In this document: one piece after another, positions 24,709 to 33,772 of the stretch
Position numbering within the stretch: the stretch's first letter is position 1
Layout: the number at the start of each line of letters is the position of its first letter
From: Shimia litoralis
GTDB taxonomy: Bacteria > Pseudomonadota > Alphaproteobacteria > Rhodobacterales > Rhodobacteraceae
Direction: 5' to 3'
Assembly: GCF_005518135.1 (NCBI RefSeq)
Contig: NZ_SULI01000002.1
Location: forward strand, 186,001 to 250,000
Length of the DNA stretch: 64,000 nucleotides
Notes under the pieces: model-generated
Databases searched by the model: none
Seen by the model: the letters and a program-made list of their open reading frames with translations, nothing else
What the model was told of the DNA's origin: nothing
Translations under genes and position numbers: made by a program

Positions 24709-25629
24709 TCATTGCGAGGCGTGAAATATCCGGCCGAGCGAAGCAGGTGCACCGCTTTTGTCTGCCGACATGATAACAAGCACAAGAATGGTTATCAGAT
24801 ATGGCGACATTGCCAAGTACTCGACTGGAATTGCGACACCTGCGGCTTGCAAATTTAGTTGTAAGACGTTGATTCCGCCAAAAAGATACGCGCCAAGAAG
24901 CACGCGCCAAGGTTTCCAGCTGGCGAAAACGACTAGGGCAAGGGCGATCCAGCCGATTCCTGCCGTCATGCCTTCGGTCCATTGTGGCACACGGATCAGA
25001 CTGATGTATGCGCCGCCAAGGCCGGCACAAGCGCCCCCAAACATGATGGCAAGGATGCGCACACGTACCACATGATACCCCAGAGCATGGGCCGCATCGT
25101 GATTTTCCCCGACCGCGCGCAGGATCAAGCCAATGCGGCTGAACTTGAGAACGGCCCAGACAACAGCCGTCAACGCGATGCCAAAATACAGAATGGGATC
25201 GTGGCTAAATAGGATCGGCCCGACAACAGGCAAGTCAGATAGGACCGGCAGGTCCAGACGTGGCATGGCAGGAGGGCGGACACCCACATAGCTTTGGCCC
25301 ATCAGAGCCGACAGACCGAGCCCGAACAATGTCAGGGCAAGGCCCGACGCCACTTGGTTTGCCAAGGCGAATTGGGTCAGAAATGCAAACAGCAGTGACA
25401 GAAGTGCCCCACAGATCGCCGCACCAATGACCCCCAGCAAAGGCGAGCCTGTTTCAACCGAAAACGCAAAGCCAGCGATAGCACCGACAATCATCATGCC
25501 CTCTACGCCAAGGTTCAAGACACCGGATTTTTCGACAACCAGTTCGCCAATTGCCGCGAGCAGCAAAGGTGTGGCCGCGACCATAAGAGAGGCAATCAAC
25601 AGGACAGGATTGATGGCTGAAAGATCCAT
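24709..25629 (-). CDS. ABC permease, nucleoside-type (second membrane subunit)
   Basis: A 306-residue membrane protein with eight or more hydrophobic helices. The conserved cytoplasmic segment VLNLGVEGMMIVGAIAGF and the coupling-type region RAVGENHDAAHALGYHV match the YufQ/NupQ branch of the BPD_transp_2 family. It shares one base with the preceding permease, whose stop codon overlaps this start, so the pair is coupled. It forms the channel with the 360-residue permease. Ligand inferred from the BMP protein: purine nucleoside or base. Confidence 0.92.
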   Translation of the reverse strand: MDLSAINPVLLIASLMVAATPLLLAAIGELVVEKSGVLNLGVEGMMIVGAIAGFAFSVETGSPLLGVIGAAICGALLSLLFAFLTQFALANQVASGLALTLFGLGLSALMGQSYVGVRPPAMPRLDLPVLSDLPVVGPILFSHDPILYFGIALTAVVWAVLKFSRIGLILRAVGENHDAAHALGYHVVRVRILAIMFGGACAGLGGAYISLIRVPQWTEGMTAGIGWIALALVVFASWKPWRVLLGAYLFGGINVLQLNLQAAGVAIPVEYLAMSPYLITILVLVIMSADKSGAPASLGRIFHASQ

Positions 25630-26711
25630 TATGCAACCCCTTTTGAAGCAAATTTAAGACGGTAGTTTGTGAGAAGATCCAGCGCGAGCAGGAAGAAGAG
25701 CAGCATGCCCTGGAACACTTGAATGGCAGCAGCTGGCAGTTGCAAATTGGATTCTGCGATATCGCCACCAATATATGTCAACGCCATCAATAGCCCTGCC
25801 AGCATAATGCCAACTGGATGCAAGCGCCCAAGAAAGGCCACGATGATCGCGGTAAAGCCATAGCCAGCATTAAAGTCGATGCTCACCTGACCGGATGGGC
25901 CAGAGACCTCGAACAACCCCGCAAGCCCTGCCAGCGCGCCCGACGCCCCAAGGCAAAACAGAATAAGGCGCGTTGGGTTCACACCCGCAAAGCGTGCGGC
26001 GCGCGGGGCTTCGCCGCTGAGCCGGATATTAAAGCCCAAGATATGCTTGTTCAAAAGAACATAGGCCAAGATCACGGCGATGAATGCCGCAACGACACCC
26101 CAATGCATGCCGCTGCCGGTGATCAGTTCTGCGTTATGCGCAGAGGCATAGTCTTGGAGGTTGCGAGAACCGGGAAAGCCGAAGCCTTGCGGGTTTTTCA
26201 AGAGGCCAAGCGACATAGAGGCGAGCAATTGCTCTGCCACATACACCAGCATGAGGGACACAAGAATTTCGTTGGTGCCGAATTTGACCTTAAGCAAGGC
26301 CGGAATCATGGCCCATGCCCATCCGCCCAATGCCCCAGCAAGCACCATGAGCGGAAAGATCAGGAAGCTTTCCATCGGGTAAAAGGCAAGGCCGACGCCC
26401 GCGCCACAAATCGCGCCAACAATGTATTGGCCTTCTGCCCCAATATTCCAGATGCCGGCGCGAAACCCCAGCGACAGACCAATGGCAATCAACACAAGTG
26501 GCGCACCTTTGACCAATAACTGAGGCCGGTAATAAAAGGCATATTCGCCAAACAACGGGTCCCAGAAAATTGTGCGAATGGCCTCGAACGGGTTTTTTCC
26601 GAGTGTGGCAAACAGCAAGCCGCCAGCGATCATCGTTACCACCACAGCGATAAGTGGCGTTGCCAGCGACAGCGTCTTCGACGGCTGGGGGCGTTTTTCA
26701 AGTCTGATCAT
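25629..26711 (-). CDS. ABC permease, nucleoside-type (first membrane subunit)
   Basis: A 360-residue membrane protein of the YufP/NupP branch. GIWNIGAEGQYIVGAICGAG is the family hallmark, and the cytoplasmic loop RLSGEAPRAARFAGVN is the likely contact with the ATPase. About nine hydrophobic segments. Its start overlaps the end of the ATPase gene by 4 nt, and its stop overlaps the next permease, giving a tightly packed operon. Confidence 0.92.
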   Translation of the reverse strand: MIRLEKRPQPSKTLSLATPLIAVVVTMIAGGLLFATLGKNPFEAIRTIFWDPLFGEYAFYYRPQLLVKGAPLVLIAIGLSLGFRAGIWNIGAEGQYIVGAICGAGVGLAFYPMESFLIFPLMVLAGALGGWAWAMIPALLKVKFGTNEILVSLMLVYVAEQLLASMSLGLLKNPQGFGFPGSRNLQDYASAHNAELITGSGMHWGVVAAFIAVILAYVLLNKHILGFNIRLSGEAPRAARFAGVNPTRLILFCLGASGALAGLAGLFEVSGPSGQVSIDFNAGYGFTAIIVAFLGRLHPVGIMLAGLLMALTYIGGDIAESNLQLPAAAIQVFQGMLLFFLLALDLLTNYRLKFASKGVA

Positions 26712-28252
26712 GCCGATTGCTCCTGAGCGGGCGCGTCGATTTCGGGGGCATCCAAATCATGGGCGCCTCCCATCATCAGGCCAATTTCTTCAACAGTTAG
26801 TCCGACGGCTTGGCGGATTTCGGACAGACGCCCTTCGTTCAGGGCACCAAAGTGGTCCGAAATTTCCATAAGCTCGTCGAGGTCCTGTGAAATACACACG
26901 ATGGCAGCGCCTGCGCCCGCAAGATCAAGCAATGCTTGGCGAATTGAGGCTGCGGCGGCGGCGTCCACGCCCCAAGTGGGCTGGTTCACAACAAGCACTT
27001 GAGGGTTTTGGAGAATCTCTCGACCAATCACAAATTTTTGCAGATTGCCGCCGGACAAGGCCCGAGCCGCCGTGTGCGGTCCGGGTGTGCGGACATCAAA
27101 GGCCGAGATAATCTTTTCCGCAAATGCGGTGGTGCTGGCCCAGTCCACAAATCCTTTGTGGGTAAGGTTTTCGCGAATGGCCCCTGTGAGGAGCGCATTC
27201 GCGGTCAGACTCATGTCAGGCGCTGCGGCATGCCCAAGGCGCTCTTCCGGAGCGGCGAGAATACCAAGATTTCGGCGCTCGTTCGGGCCGAGATCACCCA
27301 CTGGGTCGCCCTTCACTGTAATCGTCGCCGCGTCGGTCAACGCTTCTCCAGAGAGCGCGGCAAGAAGTTCATCTTGCCCATTGCCCGCAACTCCGCCCAA
27401 CCCAAGAATTTCGCCAGCTTCAACCTGAAACGAGATGTCTTTTAGTTTTGTGCCGAATGGGTTTGACGGATCCAGCGACAGATTTTTGACATCAAGCACA
27501 ACTTCGCCACCCTCGGTGATGGTACGGGTCGGTGTGTGCAGCGTATCGCCTACCATTAATTCGGCCATATCACGTGCGGTGGTCTCGGCGGGAATACACG
27601 TACCCACATTTTTACCAAGGCGCAAAATCGTGGCATGGTCACACAAGGTGCGAATTTCCTCGAGCTTGTGCGAGATATACAGAATGGAGGTGCCTTCGGC
27701 CTTGAGCTTGTTCAGCGTTTTGAACAGAATTTCTACTTCTTGTGGCGTCAAAACAGACGTCGGCTCGTCCATGATCAACAGCTTTGGATCCTGCAACAGG
27801 CAGCGGATGATTTCGACGCGCTGACGTTCACCTGCCGACAAATCCCCCACTGTGCGATCGGGGTCCAAAGGAAGGCCGTAATTTTCAGAAACATCGCGAA
27901 TTTTTGCGGCCAAATCGCGCATCGCGGGTGGGTTTTCCATCCCGAGTGCGACATTTTCAGCGACAGTTAGGGCATCAAAAAGAGAGAAGTGCTGAAACAC
28001 CATCGCGACGCCAGACGCGCGCGCTGCTCTGGGCTCAGGGGGGGCGAAAGCGGCCCCGCGCCACGTCATGGTGCCGCTGTCTGGTTTGACCAAACCATAG
28101 ATCATTTTCACCAAGGTGGATTTTCCCGCGCCGTTTTCTCCCAAAAGGGCGTGAACTTCGCCTTCTTGAATGTCAAAGGACACCGTGTCGTTGGCGACCA
28201 CGCCGGGATAGGCCTTGGTCAGACCCGAAATACTTAGCAATGTCCCTGTCAT
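26708..28252 (-). CDS. Double-domain ABC ATPase, nucleoside-type importer
   Basis: A 514-residue protein with two fused nucleotide-binding domains, as in sugar and nucleoside importers. Domain 1 has GENGAGKST (Walker A, about 38-46), LSAGERQRVEI and LLIMDEPTSVLTP. Domain 2 has the degenerate loop GVAGNGQDELL and LSGGNLQKFVIGRE, so the second ATP site is probably the weak one. The ATG at 28252 has AAGGAAG upstream; a start at 28288 would add 12 unconserved residues. First gene of the operon. Confidence 0.93.
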   Translation of the reverse strand: MTGTLLSISGLTKAYPGVVANDTVSFDIQEGEVHALLGENGAGKSTLVKMIYGLVKPDSGTMTWRGAAFAPPEPRAARASGVAMVFQHFSLFDALTVAENVALGMENPPAMRDLAAKIRDVSENYGLPLDPDRTVGDLSAGERQRVEIIRCLLQDPKLLIMDEPTSVLTPQEVEILFKTLNKLKAEGTSILYISHKLEEIRTLCDHATILRLGKNVGTCIPAETTARDMAELMVGDTLHTPTRTITEGGEVVLDVKNLSLDPSNPFGTKLKDISFQVEAGEILGLGGVAGNGQDELLAALSGEALTDAATITVKGDPVGDLGPNERRNLGILAAPEERLGHAAAPDMSLTANALLTGAIRENLTHKGFVDWASTTAFAEKIISAFDVRTPGPHTAARALSGGNLQKFVIGREILQNPQVLVVNQPTWGVDAAAAASIRQALLDLAGAGAAIVCISQDLDELMEISDHFGALNEGRLSEIRQAVGLTVEEIGLMMGGAHDLDAPEIDAPAQEQSA

Positions 28253-28611
28253 ACAGCGTTCTTCCTTTTTGGGCTCTGTGTTCGCCAACGGGAGTTACAT
28301 CACGTTTGCGGTCGGCCCTTATGTTTAGCCGTCACACAGTAGGAATGCCGAGCGCTTTCACGCAAGCGAAACTTGGGACGGGATGTCGCATAACACCCCG
28401 TGCGGCATTTTTCTTTGGTGACGCAACAATTTGAATTTTCAGGGATTTTCTATCTTGTCGGGATGGCGATTATCAATGCCTATTTGAAGGTCCCCCAAGA
28501 ATTACCTCAAAAAGACGGTTAATCTTTAAGCAATCTGGAGTTTGAAATTCATTTCTCTCAGCCCATCAATGGCCCATTCCCCTTGGCGCAAGGCTGGGAT
28601 AGCTTGGCATA
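28253..28611. other. 359-nt divergent intergenic region
   Basis: No coding sequence is apparent. It must hold the promoters for the leftward ABC operon and the rightward dnaE. A terminator-like hairpin facing right lies near its middle (28383-28412). I see no recognisable riboswitch. Confidence 0.6.
28383..28412 (+). terminator. Terminator-like hairpin with no gene upstream on its strand
   Basis: ATGTCGCA pairs with TGCGGCAT (one G-U) around a 10-nt loop and is followed by TTTTTC. On the plus strand there is no annotated gene upstream of it, only the divergent ABC operon. It could end a small RNA or attenuate a long dnaE leader, or be a chance hairpin. Confidence 0.4.
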
Positions 28612-31600
28612 ATGACCAATTCTCCTCGATTCATTCACCTGCGTGTTCACACGGAATATTCTCTTCTGGAAGGGGCTGTTCGCGTCAAGAAACTTGCTGG
28701 CATGTGCCAAGAGGCAGGTATGCCCGCCGTGGCTATGACCGATAGCAACAATATGTTTGCAGCTCTTGAGTTTTCTGTGACCGCAAGCGGGGCAGGTATC
28801 CAGCCAATTGTTGGCTGTCAGGTCGACCTAGCAATGCCTCAAGCGGATCAATCAGGCCTCTCGCTTCCGCCCGTCCCAGCGCCCATTGTTTTGTTGGCAC
28901 AACGCGAAGAGGGATATGAGAATCTCATGAAGCTGAACTCTTGTCTGTATGTGGACAAGGGCGGGCAGTTGCCTCAGGTGACCTTGGACGAGTTGGAGAA
29001 GTACTCCGCGGGCATCATCTGTTTGACGGGTGGCCCTGATGGCCCAATCGGCCGGATGTTGCGTGCGGGGCATCGTGATCAGGCCCAAGGTCTGATGCAA
29101 CGTTTCAAAGAGATATTTTCCGACCGGCTGTATGTCGAGCTGCAGCGCCATCCCGGAGAGGACGGTCAACCGGAAGCCGAGAAGCTGTCTGAACGCGGAT
29201 TTATCGAAATGGCCTATGCCATGGACATTCCGCTGGTGGCGACCAATGACGTGTATTTCCCAAACACAGAGATGTACGAAGCGCATGATGCGCTGATCTG
29301 CATTTCTGACGGGGCCTATGTGGATCAGCAAGAAGGCCGTCGACGTTTGACGGCGCAGCACTATTTCAAAACCCAGCAAGAGATGATCACGCTTTTCGCG
29401 GACCTTCCCGAAGCGATCGAGAATACGGTCGAGATTGCGCGTCGCTGCGCCTTTCAAACATATCGGCGTGATCCCATTTTGCCAAAGTTTGCTGATGACG
29501 AAGTGGTCGAGCTGCGGCGGCAAGCCAACGCAGGGCTTCAGGATCGCTTGGCCGTTATTCCACATGCTGTGTCAGTTGAGGACTATCAAAAGCGTCTGGA
29601 TTTTGAACTTGATATCATCGAGGGCATGGGGTTCCCCGGCTATTTCCTGATCGTGGCCGACTTTATCAAGTGGAGCAAAGACAACGGCATCCCGGTCGGA
29701 CCTGGGCGTGGATCGGGTGCGGGGTCTTTGGTGGCCTACGCCTTGACGGTGACCGACCTTGATCCACTACGGTACTCATTGCTGTTTGAGCGGTTTTTGA
29801 ACCCCGAACGTGTGTCTATGCCCGACTTTGATATCGATTTTTGTATGGATCGCCGAGAAGAAGTGATCCGGTATGTGCAGCAGAAATACGGACGGGACAA
29901 AGTCGGACAGATCATCACGTTTGGTGCGCTCTTGTCCAAGGCCGCCGTGCGCGACATCGGGCGGGTTCTGCAAATGCCTTATGGGCAGGTCGACCGACTG
30001 TCAAAGCTGATTCCGGTTGAAGGCGTCAAGCCGATGTCTATTGCAGACTCATTGCGCGAAGAGCCGCGGTTGCGCGAAGAAGCCCGCAACGAAGAAGTTG
30101 TAGAGCGGCTGTTGAATTATGGTCAGCAAGTCGAGGGATTGTTGCGCAACGCATCGACCCACGCGGCGGGTGTGGTGATCGGAGACCGGCCTTTGGATGC
30201 GCTGGTGCCGCTGTACCAGGATCCGCGATCGGATATGCCTGCCACCCAGTTTAATATGAAGTGGGTTGAACAGGCCGGATTGGTCAAGTTTGACTTTTTG
30301 GGTCTTAAGACCCTGACTGTCATTCAAAACGCGGTGGATTTGATCAAGCTTTCGGGGCGCGATTTGCACACGGCCGCTGATGGCACGCAATTGTATGAAC
30401 CGCCAGAGGGTGCCGTAAACGAGATCAACGCCATTCCTCTGGACGACGCGCCGTCCTATGAGTTGTATGCAGCTGCAAAAACGGTTGCCGTGTTTCAGGT
30501 GGAATCTACCGGTATGATGGATGCGCTCAAGCGCATGAAGCCAACCTGTATCGAAGACATCGTGGCCTTGGTGGCGTTGTATCGTCCTGGCCCCATGGAA
30601 AACATCCCAACCTATTGCGAGGTCAAAAACGGTCTGAAAGAGATCGAGTCAGTGCATCCGCTGATCGATCACATCTTGGCCGAGACACAGGGCATTATCG
30701 TTTATCAGGAACAGGTGATGCAGATCGCGCAGGTCATGGCGGGCTATAGCCTTGGCGGGGCAGATTTGCTGCGCCGCGCCATGGGTAAAAAGATCAAAGA
30801 GGCCATGGATGCCGAACGCCCAAAATTTGAAAAAGGGGCCGCGGAAAACGGTGTGCCAGCCAAGAAGGCATCTGAGGTTTTTGACCTTCTTGAAAAGTTT
30901 GCCAACTATGGCTTTAACAAGTCCCACGCGGCGGCCTATGCGGTTGTGAGCTATCAAACCGCGTGGCTCAAGGCGAACCACCCTGTCGAATTCATGGGCG
31001 GCGTGATGAATTGCGATATTCATCTTACGGATAAGCTGGCGATCTATTTCGAAGAGGTCAAAAAGGCGCTGAAGCTGCCGTATATCCCGCCGTGTGTAAA
31101 TCGATCAGAAGCCACCTTTACGGTGCGTGAGGGCGCGTTGGTGTATGCGCTGGGGGCGTTGAAAAACGTAGGTGTCGAAGCCATGAAGCTTGTCACGCAG
31201 GGGCGTCAAGTGGACGGTGTCGAACGGCCGTTTGCCACGCTTTATGATTTTGCCCGCCGTGTTGATCTTAAGCGCGTGGGTAAGCGCCCGCTTGAAATGC
31301 TGGCGCGCTCAGGTGCGTTTGACCAATTGGATGGCAACCGTCGGCGCGTCTTGGAAAGTCTGGACGCGCTTGTGGGGTATTCAGCAGCGATATTTGAACA
31401 GAAGTCCTCTAATCAGGTCTCTCTTTTTGGAGAGGCAGGCGAAGATTTGCCTGAGCCACGCATGTCACCGGTGGGCGATTGGCTTCCGGCGGAACGCCTT
31501 GATGAAGAGGCGCGTGCCATCGGGTTTTTCCTGTCCGGTCACCCGTTGGAAGATTACATGCCTGCGTTGCGACGCAAAAAGGTGCTGACCCTTGATGAAG

Positions 31601-32130
31601 CCGCTGAAGAAGCGCGCGGAGGCCCGTGCTTGGTGAAGATTGCGGGGCGTGTGTCTGGTCGGCAAGAGCGTAAGTCGGCGCGTGGCAATCGATTTGCGTT
31701 CGCGCAGCTCAGCGATCCTACTGGGGCGTATGAGGTCACGATTTTCTCGGATACGCTCGAGAAATGCCGCGAGCATTTGGAAACCGGATCCAAGGTGGTC
31801 GTAACCGTCGAGGCTACGCTGGAAGCGGATCAACTCAAATTGTTGGCGCGCTCGATTGCACCGATTGATGTGGTGATTGCGGACGCGGGCAGCGCCGGAC
31901 TGAAAATCTTCCTAGATGATGTGGAGGCGATAGGGCTGGTTGCGAATGTCTTGCATCAGGCCGAAGAAGCTGTGAAGCGGGGGGCGCGTGGACCTGTCAT
32001 ATTCTGCTTGATGAGTCCCGACTTGCCCGGTGAAGTCGAAATGAACCTTGGTGTCGAATTCCCAGTTAATCCACAAGTTAAGGGTGCTATCAAATCTCAG
32101 GACGGTGTCATGGCGATCGAAGAATACTGA
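28612..32130 (+). CDS. dnaE: DNA polymerase III alpha subunit
   Basis: Main replicative polymerase, 1172 residues. The N-terminal PHP domain begins FIHLRVHTEYSLLEGAVRV. The catalytic aspartates are in PDFDIDF (about 404-410), the third acidic residue is expected near residue 560, and the finger segment is FNKSHAAAYAVVSYQTAWLK. The helix-hairpin-helix and OB-fold (KIAGRVSGRQERKSARGNRFAF, about 1005-1026) follow. The length is the normal replicative form, not the shorter DnaE2. The start has only a weak GGGATAG-like ribosome binding site. Confidence 0.97.
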   Translation: MTNSPRFIHLRVHTEYSLLEGAVRVKKLAGMCQEAGMPAVAMTDSNNMFAALEFSVTASGAGIQPIVGCQVDLAMPQADQSGLSLPPVPAPIVLLAQREEGYENLMKLNSCLYVDKGGQLPQVTLDELEKYSAGIICLTGGPDGPIGRMLRAGHRDQAQGLMQRFKEIFSDRLYVELQRHPGEDGQPEAEKLSERGFIEMAYAMDIPLVATNDVYFPNTEMYEAHDALICISDGAYVDQQEGRRRLTAQHYFKTQQEMITLFADLPEAIENTVEIARRCAFQTYRRDPILPKFADDEVVELRRQANAGLQDRLAVIPHAVSVEDYQKRLDFELDIIEGMGFPGYFLIVADFIKWSKDNGIPVGPGRGSGAGSLVAYALTVTDLDPLRYSLLFERFLNPERVSMPDFDIDFCMDRREEVIRYVQQKYGRDKVGQIITFGALLSKAAVRDIGRVLQMPYGQVDRLSKLIPVEGVKPMSIADSLREEPRLREEARNEEVVERLLNYGQQVEGLLRNASTHAAGVVIGDRPLDALVPLYQDPRSDMPATQFNMKWVEQAGLVKFDFLGLKTLTVIQNAVDLIKLSGRDLHTAADGTQLYEPPEGAVNEINAIPLDDAPSYELYAAAKTVAVFQVESTGMMDALKRMKPTCIEDIVALVALYRPGPMENIPTYCEVKNGLKEIESVHPLIDHILAETQGIIVYQEQVMQIAQVMAGYSLGGADLLRRAMGKKIKEAMDAERPKFEKGAAENGVPAKKASEVFDLLEKFANYGFNKSHAAAYAVVSYQTAWLKANHPVEFMGGVMNCDIHLTDKLAIYFEEVKKALKLPYIPPCVNRSEATFTVREGALVYALGALKNVGVEAMKLVTQGRQVDGVERPFATLYDFARRVDLKRVGKRPLEMLARSGAFDQLDGNRRRVLESLDALVGYSAAIFEQKSSNQVSLFGEAGEDLPEPRMSPVGDWLPAERLDEEARAIGFFLSGHPLEDYMPALRRKKVLTLDEAAEEARGGPCLVKIAGRVSGRQERKSARGNRFAFAQLSDPTGAYEVTIFSDTLEKCREHLETGSKVVVTVEATLEADQLKLLARSIAPIDVVIADAGSAGLKIFLDDVEAIGLVANVLHQAEEAVKRGARGPVIFCLMSPDLPGEVEMNLGVEFPVNPQVKGAIKSQDGVMAIEEY

Positions 32131-32199
32131 TCTATCGTCCTGCTGGATGGCGTGCGAAAGCGCAATTGCGCGCTCTCGCCTCACTGTGAGAACGCTGTA

Positions 32200-32394
32200 T
32201 CAGTAATGTGGTGGGCGTTCGTCGCCAATGATGACGCCGCCACCGCCTGCCGCATCGCGGTGGGCTTCTCGCTCCATCAACATATGTACGCGACGGGTCA
32301 GGGTCGAAATCTCGGTGTCTTGCCGCGCGATCACATCGGACAGCTCTTCGAGTGTCTTCGTGAGATGTGCAATTTGTTCTTCAAGTTTTTCCAT
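32200..32394 (-). CDS. slyX: SlyX-family coiled-coil protein
   Basis: A 64-residue protein of the SlyX family. The first 45 residues form a heptad-like coiled coil (EEQIAHLTKTLEELSDVIA onward), followed by a Gly-rich linker and the C-terminal RPPHY typical of SlyX. Function is unknown. Convergent with dnaE. A 12-bp palindrome (GCGCAATTGCGC, 32160-32171) in the 69-nt gap may help end both transcripts. Confidence 0.88.
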   Translation of the reverse strand: MEKLEEQIAHLTKTLEELSDVIARQDTEISTLTRRVHMLMEREAHRDAAGGGGVIIGDERPPHY

Positions 32395-32497
32395 GATGTG
32401 TCGCTACAATGGTCGGCAGGTGCAGGTCAAGCAAGGGAGCCGGTTGCAAGCTGATTGGGGTTGGTGAAAACTGGACCGCACCAGCATAGGAGTGGTG

Positions 32498-33301
32498 ATG
32501 AGTATTCAGATCGAAACCCAAGGGCGCATACGTATTGTCACCATTGACCGGCTGGCGGCGCGAAACGCTGTCGACCCGGATACCGCCAAAGCTCTATACG
32601 AGGCATTTTTGGCGTTTGAGACGGACCAAGATGTAGACATTGCCATCTTAACAGGAGCCGGGAACACGTTTTGTGCCGGTTTTGATTTGAAAGCCGCCGC
32701 GGGTGCCAGCGGCACACACTGGATTGACGCGGTGCAGATCCCTGCGGGTTGGCAGGATGCGCGCAAATCGCCCATTCCCGGGCCAATGGGGCCGTCGCGT
32801 CTGATGTTGTCCAAACCTGTGATTGCAGCGATCGAGGGGTATGCCGTCGCGGGAGGTATGGAATTGGCCGCATGGTGCGATATGCGCGTCGTCGGCGAAG
32901 GCGCCACGTTTGGCGTGTTTTGTCGACGCTGGGGTGTGCCGCTGATCGATGGCGGAACCGTGCGATTGCCAAAACTTCTTGGGCAAGGGCGGGCGAATGA
33001 CCTTATTTTGACAGGACGGCCAGTTGAGAGCGCAGAGGCGTTGGCCATCGGTATGGCGGACCGTGTCGTCGCAAAAGGGCGGGCATTAGGTGCGGCGTTG
33101 GACCTTGCTCAAAGTCTTGGTGCCTTTCCGCAGGATTGCATGCGTGCAGACTTCTTGTCTGCGCGTCAGACAGGTGAAGCGCTGGCCCAAGCGTTGACGC
33201 GGGAATGGCAGTCTTATGCAAGCTTTTTGTCGAATGGTGTGGACGGGGCTGCCAGATTTGCCGCTGGCAAAGGGCGGGGCGGTGATTTCGACGATATTTG
33301 A
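32498..33301 (+). CDS. Enoyl-CoA hydratase/isomerase-family (crotonase) protein
   Basis: A 267-residue crotonase-fold enzyme. The first oxyanion-hole segment is FCAGFDLKAAAG and the second is GYAVAGGMELAAWCDMRV. At the usual catalytic position the sequence is VFCRRWGVPLIDGGTVRLP, with a single Glu or Asp not obvious, so the reaction may differ from simple hydration. TAGGAG lies 6 nt before the ATG. The substrate is a CoA thioester, not otherwise defined. It stands alone between slyX and a small secreted-protein gene. Confidence 0.85.
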   Translation: MSIQIETQGRIRIVTIDRLAARNAVDPDTAKALYEAFLAFETDQDVDIAILTGAGNTFCAGFDLKAAAGASGTHWIDAVQIPAGWQDARKSPIPGPMGPSRLMLSKPVIAAIEGYAVAGGMELAAWCDMRVVGEGATFGVFCRRWGVPLIDGGTVRLPKLLGQGRANDLILTGRPVESAEALAIGMADRVVAKGRALGAALDLAQSLGAFPQDCMRADFLSARQTGEALAQALTREWQSYASFLSNGVDGAARFAAGKGRGGDFDDI

Positions 33302-33366
33302 TGGGGATCATGGGGCACTTGGCGCATTCGAATTAAACTTGTCTCAAGCAATTTTGGGAGAGTCTA

Positions 33367-33684
33367 ATGACAGCTATTAAGATACTGGCCGTGTTGGCCG
33401 CGTCCGGAGCGATGGCAAGCGCGGTATTTGCGTATTCCGGCGAAGATTTTGTTGTCTGCAAACTTGATCCTGCCGGAGACAACTTTCTGGCGTTGCGAAC
33501 CTGCGGCTCTTCCAAATGTCGCATGATCGAGAGGCTGGGGCCTGACACCTTTTTGTCTTCACTAGAGCCGTCTTCAGAAAAAGGCTGGAGGCAGGTGATG
33601 ATCAAATATGGCCTTCAGGATGAGAGCTATCGCGGCACTGTCGGCTGGGTTTATGATAAATATATCTGCCGAATTGAGTATTAA
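33367..33684 (+). CDS. Small exported SH3-like protein
   Basis: A 105-residue protein. MTAIKILAVLAASGAMASAVFA is a signal peptide. The mature part has an SH3-like look: a FLALRTCGSSKCRMIERLGP segment, then GWRQVMIKYG and GTVGWVYDKYICRIEY at the end. It contains four Cys, possibly two disulfides. GGGAGA precedes the ATG. Role unknown; binding to wall peptide or another periplasmic protein is plausible from the fold. Confidence 0.75.
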   Translation: MTAIKILAVLAASGAMASAVFAYSGEDFVVCKLDPAGDNFLALRTCGSSKCRMIERLGPDTFLSSLEPSSEKGWRQVMIKYGLQDESYRGTVGWVYDKYICRIEY

Positions 33685-33772
33685 GGCGCTCAATTCCGAG
33701 GGTTTGCTTGCCCCCGTGACGCCCATTGGGTAAAGCCTGCTTCGACTGAAATCCCAAAAGGGACCATGACTC

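Noticed and set aside
32160-32171. GCGCAATTGCGC palindrome after dnaE as a regulatory operator
   Set aside because: It lies between two converging genes where no promoter is expected. A weak shared terminator is the simpler reading.
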